Below are positions 24,550-32,985 of a stretch of 64,000 bases of DNA, piece after piece (position 1 is the stretch's first letter; each line of letters begins with the position of its first letter). This stretch comes from DAOTVC01 sp034437215 (lineage in GTDB: Bacteria > Chloroflexota > Anaerolineae > B4-G1 > SLSP01). The stretch covers positions 1-64,000 of the forward strand of contig DAOTVC010000087.1 in the NCBI GenBank assembly GCA_034437215.1, read 5' to 3'. Below the pieces are notes generated by a model. That model did not search any database. It was given only the letters and a program-made list of their open reading frames with translations, and was not told where the DNA came from. The position numbers were made by a program, and so were the translations under genes.

Positions 24550-25086
24550 CTACCGGAGGCGCAGCCGGGCGGTCGCCGAACCTATGGCCAGGGCGATGTG
24601 GACGATGAGCCAGAGGAGGCTCAGGGCACCGTAGAAGGGCGCCTCTGTAAAGAAGAAGCTCACCAGCGGGCCGATGAGGGCCGGTAGGCTGCCCACGACG
24701 ATGCTGGCCGCAACCACCCACCAGAGCCGGCTCCCGTAGCGCCTGCCGATGAGCCGCCAGACCGCCTCGGCGATGAGGGTGCCCACCAGAGGGGAGAGAA
24801 AGATGGTGAACCAGCCCAGGGAGGGCAGGATAGGCGCTGCGATTGCCGACAGGATCAGGGAGACGACCGTCGCGATGAGGTAGTCGGAGATCCGGGCCTG
24901 TTCGTAGCGCCCCTTGCGCCCCCTCTCGCACTCCTTGCAGATGTAGCCTACCGGCGTCCGCTTGGCACACTTGAAGCAGATAGGGCGGTCGCACTGGTAG
25001 CAGTGAAGCGACGTCTCCACCTTGGGGTGCCAGGTGCAGTAGGCAACCTCTTCGTCCTGCGTCTCCATCTCGTAGTCAGCTCTCAT
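24550..25086 (-). CDS. B-box-like zinc-finger membrane protein
   Basis: 178 aa; ATG 25086 after GAGGACTGAAG, two bases from the nadK stop. N-terminal 50 residues carry a B-box-like Cys/His cluster (CTWHP..TSLHCYQCDRPICFKCAKRTPVGYICKEC). The remainder has four hydrophobic segments (about 68-88, 92-112, 122-140, 145-172). Similar small zinc-finger/multi-pass proteins occur in Chloroflexota; function is unknown. Lies in the tight hisS-nadK series. Confidence 0.8.
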   Translation of the reverse strand: MRADYEMETQDEEVAYCTWHPKVETSLHCYQCDRPICFKCAKRTPVGYICKECERGRKGRYEQARISDYLIATVVSLILSAIAAPILPSLGWFTIFLSPLVGTLIAEAVWRLIGRRYGSRLWWVVAASIVVGSLPALIGPLVSFFFTEAPFYGALSLLWLIVHIALAIGSATARLRLR

Positions 25087-25088
25087 CT

Positions 25089-25934
25089 TCAGTCCTCGCT
25101 GTTGTTGCGGGGGGTCAGGCGCTCCACCAGGCTCCGGTAGAAGTCACCGCGATTGCGCAGTCGCAGGAAGCGCGCCCGGATGGGACTGCGCTCGATCTTG
25201 ACCCGATCACCGTCCTCCAGTTCGTCCGCCAACCGACCGTCCACCGTCAGCATCCCGGGCCGCCCGGTGTGTACGACGACCTCCACCCGTGCGTCGGCGT
25301 TGAGTACCAGGGGGCGCTCCAGGCTCAGGTGGGCGGCGACGGGCACCAGCAGGAAGTTGTTGATCCACGGGGGCAGGATGGGGCCGCCCACCGCGTAGGA
25401 GTAGGCCGTCGAACCCGTCGCCGTCGCCAGGATGAGACCATCGGCGACGTAGGTGGTGAGGAGGGCGCCGTCGATGGAGACCTCGAGGTGGACGGTGCGG
25501 GCCAACGCCCCGCGGCTGATGACCGCATCGTTGAGGGCCAGCTCGTCGGCGATGGAGACGCCCTTACGGTAGAGGCGGGCCTGCAGCATCAAGCGCTCTT
25601 CGATCTCCCCCTGATCTGCCAACACCTGCTCCATCACCTGCGTCCAGCGATCGGGCACGCACTCTGTCAGGAAGCCGACGCGCCCCAGGTTCAGTCCGAG
25701 AAGCGGGATGCCCAGGGGGGCGACGCGCAGCATCCCGCGCAGGATGGTCCCGTCCCCGCCCAGCGTGACCAGTAGATCGGTGTTGGGCAGGTCGGCGTCC
25801 TCGGGCAGGGGGTCGTGGGCCGAACAGAGCCAGGGCTGCACGTCCCGCTCCCGCAGCCAACCGGCAATCTGCTCCGCCAGGGGGCGGGAGGCGGGCACGC
25901 TCGGATTGTAGAAGAGACCGATCTCCTCGAACAT
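25089..25934 (-). CDS. nadK: NAD kinase
   Basis: 281 aa from ATG 25934 (MFEEIGLFYNPSVPASRP). The longer open frame extending into the hisS region is a shadow. Signature motifs: LLVTLGGDGTILRGMLRVA (GGDGT), GLNLGRVGFLTE, ALNDAVISRG, VSIDGALLTTYVADGLILATATGSTAYSYAVGGPI and HLSLERPLVLN. It phosphorylates NAD to NADP in the cytoplasm. Two bases separate it from hisS and from the next gene, so one transcript is likely. Confidence 0.95.
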   Translation of the reverse strand: MFEEIGLFYNPSVPASRPLAEQIAGWLRERDVQPWLCSAHDPLPEDADLPNTDLLVTLGGDGTILRGMLRVAPLGIPLLGLNLGRVGFLTECVPDRWTQVMEQVLADQGEIEERLMLQARLYRKGVSIADELALNDAVISRGALARTVHLEVSIDGALLTTYVADGLILATATGSTAYSYAVGGPILPPWINNFLLVPVAAHLSLERPLVLNADARVEVVVHTGRPGMLTVDGRLADELEDGDRVKIERSPIRARFLRLRNRGDFYRSLVERLTPRNNSED

Positions 25935-25936
25935 GC

Positions 25937-27205
25937 TCAGTTCAGCCGCTCCTGCAGCCAGGAGACGATCTCCTCCAGGGGGACCGCCTGCTGCTGCCGC
26001 CCTTCCTGCGTCATCTCCTTGATCGTCACCTCGCCCCGGGCCAGCTCGTCCTCCCCCAGAATGAGAACGTAGCGGGCGTTGCGCTTGTCGGCGTGGCGCA
26101 GCTGGGAGCGCAGGCTCCCCTTCAGGGCGATCTGCGCCCCGATGCCTGCCTCGCGGATGCGCACGAGGAGCTCCACCGCCCGGGCGCGGGTTCGCTCGCC
26201 CAGGTAGGTGAGGTAGACCGGGGGAATGGGCAGGGCGGGCGGTTCGACCTTCTGGTGCTGCATCACCAGGATGGCCCGCTCCAGGCCGGCGGCGAAGCCT
26301 ACCGCGGGGGTGTCGGGACCGCCCAGGAGCTCCATCAACCCGTCGTAGCGCCCGCCCCCGCAGACCGCCGACTGGGCGCCGATGCCCTCCGCCCAGACCT
26401 CGAAGACCGTCTTGCTGTAGTAGTCGAGCCCGCGCACCAGGCGGGAGTTGATGACGTAGGGCTTCTCCAGACTGTCCAGGTAGCCCAGCAGCGTCTCGAA
26501 GTGCTCGCGACACTCCTCGCAGAGGTGCTCCGTGATCTTCGGGGCCGACTCGATGATGGGCCGGCACTGCTGCTCCTTGCAGTCGAGGACGCGCAGGGGG
26601 TTGGTGGCGAGACGGCGCTTGCAGTCCTCGCAGATCTGGTCCTCGTGGGCGTGGTAGTAGGCCACGAGTGACTGGACGTAGTCGGGCCGGCACTCCGGGC
26701 AGCCCGTCGAGTTTACCTGGAAGGAGAGGTTGCGGAAATCCAGCGCGTCGTAGATGTCCCACGCCAGGAGCATGATCTCCAGGTCGGCCAGGGAGTTCTC
26801 CACGCCGAAGATCTCGGCGTTGAACTGGTGGAACTGGCGGTAGCGACCCGTCTGCGGCTGCTCGTAGCGGAAGGCCGGACCCATCGAGTAGAGTTTGACG
26901 GGCTTGGGCAACACGCGCAGGCCGTTCTCGATGTAGGCCCGCACCACCCCGGCGGTGAACTCGGGGCGCAGTGTGAGCTCCCGTTCCCCCTTGTCGCGGA
27001 AGGAGTACATCTCCTTCTCGACGATGTCCGTCGCTTCCCCCACGCCCCGGGCGAAGAGGGAGGTCTCCTCGAAGATGGGGATGTCGATCCGCTCAAAGCC
27101 GTACTGGCGGGCCAGCTCCGTCATCGTCGCCATGACGTGCTCCCAGTAAGCCTGCTCCTCGGGCAGGATGTCCTGGGTCCCCTTAGGTCTGCTTAGTTGT
27201 TCCAT
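25937..27205 (-). CDS. hisS: Histidine--tRNA ligase
   Basis: 422 aa from ATG 27205 (MEQLSRPKGTQDILP), which has GAGGTG at the right distance; a GTG nine bases earlier is possible. Class II core: motif 1 RQYGFERIDIPIFEETSLFARGVGEATDIVEKEMY region, motif 2 LRPEFTAGVVRAYIENG and GPAFRYEQPQTGRYRQFHQFNAE, histidine loop LVRGLDYYSKTVFE, GGRYDGLMELLGGPDTPAVGFAAGLER, and a C-terminal anticodon-binding domain. No T-box was seen in its leader (27206-27488). Confidence 0.96.
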   Translation of the reverse strand: MEQLSRPKGTQDILPEEQAYWEHVMATMTELARQYGFERIDIPIFEETSLFARGVGEATDIVEKEMYSFRDKGERELTLRPEFTAGVVRAYIENGLRVLPKPVKLYSMGPAFRYEQPQTGRYRQFHQFNAEIFGVENSLADLEIMLLAWDIYDALDFRNLSFQVNSTGCPECRPDYVQSLVAYYHAHEDQICEDCKRRLATNPLRVLDCKEQQCRPIIESAPKITEHLCEECREHFETLLGYLDSLEKPYVINSRLVRGLDYYSKTVFEVWAEGIGAQSAVCGGGRYDGLMELLGGPDTPAVGFAAGLERAILVMQHQKVEPPALPIPPVYLTYLGERTRARAVELLVRIREAGIGAQIALKGSLRSQLRHADKRNARYVLILGEDELARGEVTIKEMTQEGRQQQAVPLEEIVSWLQERLN

Positions 27206-27265
27206 ACTCTTCACCTCGTGAAGTCATACGGGTATGCTTCAGTTGAGTTAAGCCGAGGCGTAGGA

Positions 27266-27325
27266 CGTGAGATCCTCACGTTTCACGCTTTACGTTTCAG
27301 CTATGGATAACTTTCAACTGAGTTG
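27266..27325. repeat. GTTTCACG-type repeat and adjacent TTTCAACT palindrome
   Basis: 27275-27299 (CTCACGTTTCACGCTTTACG...) matches the elements at 6881-6920 and 41697-41725. About 12 bases on lies TTTCAACT-G-AGTTGAAA, a perfect inverted repeat. Located between divergent hisS and surE. The 27206-27488 gap otherwise holds only the surE promoter. Confidence 0.6.
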
Positions 27326-27448
27326 AAACACACCCAAGTCATACTTTACATGGTTACGGAAGGCTCACTCGAGCCCCCTGAGAATTGATTATAGGTCAGA
27401 AGGGGATGAAAGACAAAGAGCGCATCTGCGTAATTCACCTCTCTTTAT

Positions 27449-27477
27449 TTGGCAACGCCCCTTTTGCGTGGTATGCT
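27449..27477 (+). promoter_or_regulatory. surE promoter, predicting a near-leaderless mRNA
   Basis: TTGGCA (27449-27454), 17-base spacer, TATGCT (27472-27477). The surE ATG at 27489 is only 11 bases past the -10, and there is no Shine-Dalgarno sequence. Confidence 0.65.
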
Positions 27478-27488
27478 TAGCCAGAGCT

Positions 27489-28292
27489 ATGGAACGACCG
27501 CTGATTCTCTTCACCAACGATGATGGTATTCACTCCCGAGGACTGTGGGCAGCCGTGGAGGCCCTGCTTGATCTGGGGGATGTGCTCGTGGTCGCCCCTG
27601 ACCGGCAGTGGTCGGGCGCCGGACGCGCGATGTTGGGCGAGGTCACCGGCGCGGTAACGGAGGCCGGACGGGAGGTAGCAGGGCGCTGGGTGGAGGCCTA
27701 TGCCGTGGACGCGACGCCGGCTCTCACCGTCGTGCACGGTCTCCTCGAGTTCGCCCCGCGACGTCCTGCCCTGGTCGTCGCCGGCATCAACTCGGGAGAG
27801 AACGTCAGCGTGGAGGTGACGGCTTCGGGGACGGTGGGCGCCGCCCTGGAGGGGGCTGCGGCGGGAATTCCGGCCTTGGCCGTCTCCCTCGCCATGCCTC
27901 TCTCCCACCACCACCGGGGTGACGTGACCATCGACTACCGTGCGTCCCTGCACTTCACCCGCTACTTCGCCCGGCTGCTCCTGGAGCGCTCCCTGCCCTT
28001 CGACGCCGACCTGCTCAACGTGAACGTGCCCGAGAGGGCGACCTCCCGGACTCCCTGGCGGCTTACCCGCCTCTCGCGCCACCGTTACTTTCTACCTCTG
28101 GTGCCCAGGCGCGAGAAGGGACAGGGGCGCCCCGGCTACAGGATCATGACGACCGTGAAGGAGACCGCACCCGATTCGGACGTCTACGCGCTCGTGATGG
28201 AGGGGGTCGTCTCCGTGACCCCTCTTTCGCTGGATCTCACGTCGCGGGCGGACTTTGGAGAGGTTGAGGAGCGGCTGCGCTCGCCCTCCTGA
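27489..28292 (+). CDS. surE: 5'/3'-nucleotidase SurE
   Basis: 267 aa from ATG 27489. Motifs: ILFTNDDGIHSRGLWAAVEAL (metal-binding NDDG), VVAPDRQWSGAGRAM (the PxxxxSG phosphate loop), VDATPALTVVHGLL, LVVAGINSGENVSVEVTASGTVGAALEG and LLNVNVP. SurE removes phosphate from nucleoside monophosphates. The usual Tyr before SGTVGAA is Ala here. The inferred -10 leaves almost no 5' leader. Followed after 14 bases by the phosphatase-like membrane protein. Confidence 0.93.
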   Translation: MERPLILFTNDDGIHSRGLWAAVEALLDLGDVLVVAPDRQWSGAGRAMLGEVTGAVTEAGREVAGRWVEAYAVDATPALTVVHGLLEFAPRRPALVVAGINSGENVSVEVTASGTVGAALEGAAAGIPALAVSLAMPLSHHHRGDVTIDYRASLHFTRYFARLLLERSLPFDADLLNVNVPERATSRTPWRLTRLSRHRYFLPLVPRREKGQGRPGYRIMTTVKETAPDSDVYALVMEGVVSVTPLSLDLTSRADFGEVEERLRSPS

Positions 28293-28306
28293 TCTAGAGG
28301 ACAACG

Positions 28307-30733
28307 ATGCAGAGGCAGATAGAGATTCTTCGCTTTCAAAGAGGGGAACGGGTAGCACACCCGGCGCCCGAAGCTGCGGTGGAGACGCCGCCACCGGAGA
28401 CGCCTGCCGAAGCCGGCGAGCTGCTCACCGTCCTCGTTGACCTGAGCCTCAATCTACCCCACCGCAGTCGCGAGATCCGGGCCATCGTTTCCGGCTCCTA
28501 CTGGCGGTCGGCCGGCAGTGTCGTCGCTCGTCTCCGCCGGGCGCTGGCGGACGCCAACCGCTACCTGGCCCGGGCCAACGCGCAGAGCGTAAAGGAGCAG
28601 CGGGCGACGGGAAATCTCATCTGTGCCACCTTCTGGAAGGACGAGCTCTTCGTGGGCCAGGTGGGACGGGGACATGCCCTCGTGCGTCACTCCGATGGCT
28701 TCGTCGAGTCCTTTCCCCACCAGCCCCGCCAACTGCTGCCCCTGGGCGCCTCCCTGCCGCCCATCATCCACGTGAGCTACGCCCCCCTCGAGGAGGGGAG
28801 CCTCCTCTTCCTGGGCACCACCGAGCTGGTCGAGTCGCTGGCGCTTCACCCAGCCGCGCTTCTGCGCCGCTCCGACCTTGCAGGGGGCGCGACCGACCTC
28901 GTTGCGGCCCTGACGGCGAAGGGGGTGACGGGTACGGGGGTGGTGATCGGGACACAGACAGAGCCCGTGGTGCTCCCGACCCCCTCTCACAAGCGCAGCT
29001 TCCCCTCGTTCCGCCGGCGTGAGGCAGCACCCGCCGTGAGCCGGGAAGAGGCGGCGACGGCGAAACCTGAACCTGAGCCGCAACCGGTCTTTGAATCGCG
29101 ACCGCCTGCCGTGCGCCCCCCGGTGTCCGAGCCGGAGGTCGCCCCACGGGACGTGGAGGTTGCCGGTGAAGCCGTGCCCGAGCCCGAGAAGCACCCCGCT
29201 CCGGTGCCAGAGAGCGGTGAGGAGCAGGAGCTCCCCGAGTTCCTCCAGCCGCCTTCCGCAGCGGTCGAGGTGGAGGAGCCGGAGGAGGGGGCGGAGCCGC
29301 GCCGGCAGCTGCCACAGATCCGCCTGCCCGAACTACGCGTGCCCAAAGTGCGCGTGCCTGAACTGCGCCTGCCCGAACTGCACCTGCCTGAACTGCGCCT
29401 GTCTGAACTGCACCTGCCTGAACTGCGCCTGTCCCGCCTGAGGCGCCCGGAGGGAGAGGGCGTCCGGGCGCCCCAGGTGCCCGTCAAGGCCATCATCCGC
29501 ACGCTGCTTCCCGGACGGGTGGAAGGGGAGCGGGCGCAGCGCGCCCGGCAGGTGCCCGAGGAGCGGACGCCCGTGATGGCGGGCCTGGCCCTGGGGCTAC
29601 TCCTCTTCGTTTTCTTTATCACCCTGACCATGTCACAACAGCTCGGGGGCGCCTCCCGAGAGCAGGAGCTCCTCCAGCAAGCCCAGGAAGTGAGCTTGGA
29701 GGCACGCCGGACGCAGGACCGCGAGGACTGGCAGGAGGTGGAGGTGCTCGCTCAACAGATCCTGGCCCTCAACGATCAGAACCCCGAGGCCCGGCGGATG
29801 ATGGAGGAGTCACGCGTGGCACTGGACGACCTCGATCAGGCCACCCTGCTGACGGCCTCGCCCATCGTCGAACTGACCACCTCGCCCACGCCCCGGCGCG
29901 TGCTCGTCGTCCAATCCTGGCTCTACGTCCTCAACCCGGCAACCAGCGAGGTCTACGGCATCCCCCTCGCCGAGAACGGGATCCAGCCGGCGTCGGCAGC
30001 CTACACGCCCATCCTGCGGCAGGGCCAGACCATCTCTGGTATCTCCGTGGGCAGCCTCGTGGACATGGCCTGGATGGAGCCGGGACCCGGCTACCCCGAC
30101 GGCGCCATCTTCATCTACAGCGACGATGGCTACGTCTACATCTACGAGCCCTCGCTGGGGCCGGTGAGCATTACCTACCAGCGCCTGCAGGGGGAGCTGG
30201 AGCCGGGCAACGTCACCCTCATCGGCACTTACGGCACCCAGCTCTACCTCATCGACCGGTACGCCAACCAGATCTGGAAGTACGTGCCGGTGAACGGGAT
30301 CTATGACACGCCCCCCCGCCCCTACTTCGCAGAGGAGATGGCGCCGCCCCTGCAGACGGCTCTCGACCTGGCCCTGGACGGCAGGCTCTATCTGCTCTTC
30401 GGGGACAGCGAGGTCGTCGCCTACTTCAACGGCACTCCCGATCTCTCCTTCGAGATTCGCGGGCTGCGGGACGACCGCTTCCGCGCCCTGGTCATGGCGC
30501 TGGAGCCGGACCCCGAGAGCGGGCAGATCTACCTGGGGGACCGGGATGCGGAGCGCATCGTCGTCCTGAACAAGCGGGGGGAGTTCCAGCGCCAGTTCCG
30601 CCTCTCCGAGATCGCCGGCGGCTCGCTGAAGAACCTGGAGACGCTGACGGTGGGCGAGGACGTCGAGATTCTCTACTTCGTCGCGTCGAACCGGCTCTAC
30701 GCTGCGCCCATCCCCGGCGCCGCGGAGCCTTGA
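28307..30733 (+). CDS. Membrane protein: PP2C-like N-domain, LPEL repeats, one TM, beta-propeller-like C-domain
   Basis: 808 aa. Residues ~40-220 resemble a PPM/PP2C-type phosphatase fold (DLSLNLPHRSREIRAIVSG; LICATFWKDELFVGQVGRGHALVRHSDG; a late GTGVVIG strand) but I cannot see a full metal-binding Asp set. A Pro/Glu-rich linker follows, then nine 5-residue repeats of LPELR/LPELH type (residues 335-379). One TM segment (GLALGLLLFVFFITLTM, ~430), a short coiled coil, and a C-terminal ~280-residue repetitive beta region (WLYVLNP; GYVYIYEP; QLYLIDRYANQIWKY; RLYLLFGD; QIYLGDRDAERIVVL) that looks like a propeller. Probably a cytoplasmic sensor/phosphatase-like head with an extracytoplasmic propeller. 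Confidence 0.7.
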   Translation: MQRQIEILRFQRGERVAHPAPEAAVETPPPETPAEAGELLTVLVDLSLNLPHRSREIRAIVSGSYWRSAGSVVARLRRALADANRYLARANAQSVKEQRATGNLICATFWKDELFVGQVGRGHALVRHSDGFVESFPHQPRQLLPLGASLPPIIHVSYAPLEEGSLLFLGTTELVESLALHPAALLRRSDLAGGATDLVAALTAKGVTGTGVVIGTQTEPVVLPTPSHKRSFPSFRRREAAPAVSREEAATAKPEPEPQPVFESRPPAVRPPVSEPEVAPRDVEVAGEAVPEPEKHPAPVPESGEEQELPEFLQPPSAAVEVEEPEEGAEPRRQLPQIRLPELRVPKVRVPELRLPELHLPELRLSELHLPELRLSRLRRPEGEGVRAPQVPVKAIIRTLLPGRVEGERAQRARQVPEERTPVMAGLALGLLLFVFFITLTMSQQLGGASREQELLQQAQEVSLEARRTQDREDWQEVEVLAQQILALNDQNPEARRMMEESRVALDDLDQATLLTASPIVELTTSPTPRRVLVVQSWLYVLNPATSEVYGIPLAENGIQPASAAYTPILRQGQTISGISVGSLVDMAWMEPGPGYPDGAIFIYSDDGYVYIYEPSLGPVSITYQRLQGELEPGNVTLIGTYGTQLYLIDRYANQIWKYVPVNGIYDTPPRPYFAEEMAPPLQTALDLALDGRLYLLFGDSEVVAYFNGTPDLSFEIRGLRDDRFRALVMALEPDPESGQIYLGDRDAERIVVLNKRGEFQRQFRLSEIAGGSLKNLETLTVGEDVEILYFVASNRLYAAPIPGAAEP
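29309..29443 (+). repeat. 15-bp coding minisatellite (nine units) encoding LPEL[RH] repeats
   Basis: Nine in-frame 15-base units of the form CTGCCcGAACTGCgC, exactly 135 bases. Encoded consensus is [LV]-[PS]-x-[LVI]-[RH]. Confidence 0.85.
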
Positions 30734-30751
30734 GTTAACGAGGGAGGTATC

Positions 30752-31345
30752 GTGGACACCCGAGAGACTCTGCGCACCTTCGTCGCCCTGCCCCTCTCCG
30801 AGAGCGGGCACGAGCGGCTGGGAGCCCTGCAGCAGAAGCTGATCCGTATCCTGCCCGATGGCCACATTCGCTGGGTGCCCCCGGACAACGTCCACCTCAC
30901 CCTCTTCTTTCTCGGGGACGTGCGGGCGGATCGCATCCCCGTGATCCGGGAGGCGCTCGCCGTCGTGGCCCGCAACGTTCTGCCCGTCACCTTCGAGGTC
31001 GGAGGGCTGGGCGCCTTTCCCAACACCCACCGCCCGCGGGTGATCTGGGTGGGGCTGGAGGAGTCGACGGGTCGCCTGACGCTGCTGCACACGGCGGTGA
31101 ACGAGGCGCTGGCAGAGGTGGGCTTCGAGCCCGACCGCCGCCCCTTTCACCCCCATCTCACCCTGGGGCGGGTACGGCGAGGTACGGACGCGAGGGTGGT
31201 GCGCCGTATCGGCGAGGGGGTCGCGGAGACGAAGGTCGGCGCAGTGACCGCGGAGCAGGTGGAGCAGCTGGTCCTCTTCCGCAGCGACCTCGGCCCCTCG
31301 GGCGCCGTCTACACGGCCCTCCACGCCTTCCCCTTTCACGGATGA
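30752..31345 (+). CDS. thpR: RNA 2',3'-cyclic phosphodiesterase (LigT family)
   Basis: 197 aa; GTG start at 30752 behind AGGGAGG. Two HxTx motifs of the 2H phosphoesterase superfamily: VHLTLFFLG (~48) and HPHLTLGRV (~133). Start pattern RTFVALPLSE and the FEVGGLGAFPNTHRPRVIWVGLE strand fit ThpR. It hydrolyses 2',3'-cyclic phosphate ends of RNA, or ligates tRNA halves in vitro. Its stop overlaps the start of the next gene (ATGA). Confidence 0.93.
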   Translation: MDTRETLRTFVALPLSESGHERLGALQQKLIRILPDGHIRWVPPDNVHLTLFFLGDVRADRIPVIREALAVVARNVLPVTFEVGGLGAFPNTHRPRVIWVGLEESTGRLTLLHTAVNEALAEVGFEPDRRPFHPHLTLGRVRRGTDARVVRRIGEGVAETKVGAVTAEQVEQLVLFRSDLGPSGAVYTALHAFPFHG

Positions 31346-31818
31346 GTATGCGCGGGCGCCGGCGCGTTGCCGTCATCGGGGGCGCCCAGCCCTCCGCGCA
31401 GGAGCGGGCGTGGGCCGAGGCGGTCGGGCGGGAGTTGGGACGGCGGGACGCGATCCTCGTCTGCGGTGGGCGGGGCGGGGTGATGGAGGCGGCCTGCCGC
31501 GGCGCCCAGGCGACCGGCGGCTTCACCGTGGGCATCCTCCCCGGTACCTCTCGCGAAGAGGCCAATCCCTACGTCGATCTCCCCCTCGTCACCGGTCTCG
31601 GGGAGGCGCGCAATCTCCTCGTCGTGCGCAACGCTCAGGCCGCCATCGCCGTCGGCGGCGGCTACGGTACCCTCAGCGAGATCGCCTTCGCCCTGCGGTT
31701 GGGGCTGCCCGTGGTAGGGCTGGGCACGTGGGAGCTGCAGCGCGAGGGGCTGGAGGTGGAGCTCGTCACCGCGACGACGCCCGAGGAGGCGGTGGCATGG
31801 GTGTGGCAGAACTCCTAA
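31342..31818 (+). CDS. TIGR00725-family (SLOG/lysine-decarboxylase-like Rossmann) protein
   Basis: 158 aa. VAVIGGAQPS, then CGGRGGVMEAACRGAQATGG, VGILPGTSREEANPYVDLPLVTG, ARNLLVVRNAQAAIAVGGGYGTLSEIAFALRLG. This matches the TIGR00725 family, related to LOG cytokinin-riboside phosphoribohydrolases, with the GGxGT-like loop (GGGYGTLSE). Nucleotide or nucleoside ligand expected; true function unknown. The ATG overlaps the thpR stop by four bases, showing translational coupling. Confidence 0.88.
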   Translation: MSMRGRRRVAVIGGAQPSAQERAWAEAVGRELGRRDAILVCGGRGGVMEAACRGAQATGGFTVGILPGTSREEANPYVDLPLVTGLGEARNLLVVRNAQAAIAVGGGYGTLSEIAFALRLGLPVVGLGTWELQREGLEVELVTATTPEEAVAWVWQNS

Positions 31819-31860
31819 TCCCTTCTCCCTGATCCCTTGTCCCTATTCCCCGGTCCCTTA
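31816..31860 (-). repeat. G-rich tract between convergent genes
   Basis: Minus strand holds six GGG/GGGG runs with 4-5 base spacers (AGGGACAAGGGATCAGGGA...). It fills the 39-base gap between the TIGR00725 gene and the glycosyltransferase stop. Confidence 0.6.
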
Positions 31861-32985
31861 CACCAACACCCGCTCGTAGACCGCCAGCGTCTCCTCTGCA
31901 CACCTCGCCCAGGTGAAGTCTGCGGCGTGCTCGAAGCCGGCGGCGCGCAGCCGGGCGCGGAGTTCGGGCTCCCGGGCGATGCGCAGGCAGGCCTCCGCTA
32001 AGTCCGCTGGATCCTCGGGGTCGATGAGGAGCCCCGCTCTCCCCGTCACCTCGACGAGGCTCGCCCGCTCCGCGGCGACGACCGGGCTGCCGCAGCGCAT
32101 CGCCTCCAGTACGGGGAGTCCGAAGCCCTCGTAGAAGGAGGGCTGCGCCAGGAGCAGCGCGCCGTTGTAGAGCGCGACGAGGTCGGGCAGGGGCGCCTGC
32201 TCGATGAAGTGCACCCACGCCTCCAGGCGCAGCGCTTCCACCCGCGTGAAGATCTCGTCGTAGAGCCAGCCGCGCCGTCCGGCGATGACGAGGCGGCGCC
32301 GCTCCCCCCGTCCGTGCAGGAGGGCCAGGGCCTCCAGCAGGCCCGGCAGATTCTTGCGCGGCTCCCAGGTCCCCACAAAGAGGAGGTAGCCCGGGTCCAG
32401 CCCGTAGCGCTCCAGCGCCCTCTCCACCTCGGCATGCGGCAGTGGGCGGAAGACCTCGTCGGCGGCCAGATGGACGACGCTCACCCGTTCCGCCGGCACC
32501 CCGAGAAGCTCTTTCAGGTCCCGCTGCGTGGCGTGGGAGTCGGCGATGAGGGCGTCGGCGCGTTCCACCGCCCACGCGATCTGCTCGTTGTAGTAGCGGC
32601 GCGCCTCGTCGGTCAGGTAGTGGGGGTAGCGGAGGAAGTTGAGGTCGTGGATGGTGGCGACCAGGCGGCGGGCGCCCCAGGCCGGCGGGATGAAGTCGGT
32701 GCTGTGGAAGAGGTCCAGCCGCAGGGGGAGGAGCTCGGCCCCCAGTGCCCAGCGCTCGAAGCGGTTGTGGGGCGGCGTCCGGGCGCGGTGGGCGCGCGCG
32801 CGTGGTAGATCGAGGGGCGCCTGCTCCTTCACGTGGTAGAGGAGGTGCAGGGACCCCGGCGGCAGCCGGGGCGTGAGGTGCTCGGCGAGGCGGCGGGCGT
32901 AGCGCGAGATCCCGCCGGGAGCGTAGGCGTGCAGGCGCAGATCCAGACCGTAGCGGTTGACGCTCGAGCCCCGATCAGCGCTCAC
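31858..32985 (-). CDS. GT4-family glycosyltransferase (mannosyltransferase-like)
   Basis: 375 aa, GT-B. YGLDLRLHAYAPGGISRYARRLAEHL at the start (the G-rich acceptor loop), VATIHDLNFLRYP, a central VVHLAADEVFRPLP turn, YLLFVGTWEPRKNLPGLLEALALL, VIAGRRGW, and PSFYEGFGLPVLEAMRCGSPVVAAERASLVEVTGRAGLLIDPED with the EX7E motif. It transfers a sugar to a surface glycan or glycolipid. It overlaps mutY by 11 bases at its 5' end. Confidence 0.93.
   Translation of the reverse strand: MSADRGSSVNRYGLDLRLHAYAPGGISRYARRLAEHLTPRLPPGSLHLLYHVKEQAPLDLPRARAHRARTPPHNRFERWALGAELLPLRLDLFHSTDFIPPAWGARRLVATIHDLNFLRYPHYLTDEARRYYNEQIAWAVERADALIADSHATQRDLKELLGVPAERVSVVHLAADEVFRPLPHAEVERALERYGLDPGYLLFVGTWEPRKNLPGLLEALALLHGRGERRRLVIAGRRGWLYDEIFTRVEALRLEAWVHFIEQAPLPDLVALYNGALLLAQPSFYEGFGLPVLEAMRCGSPVVAAERASLVEVTGRAGLLIDPEDPADLAEACLRIAREPELRARLRAAGFEHAADFTWARCAEETLAVYERVLV

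Noticed and set aside
25935..26762. N-terminal extension of the nadK frame into hisS
   Set aside because: Arg/Pro/Gly-rich out-of-frame translation of hisS; nadK starts at 25934.
30697..31092. Minus-strand ORF opposite thpR
   Set aside because: Ser/Arg-rich antisense frame with no motif; thpR on the plus strand has both HxTx motifs.
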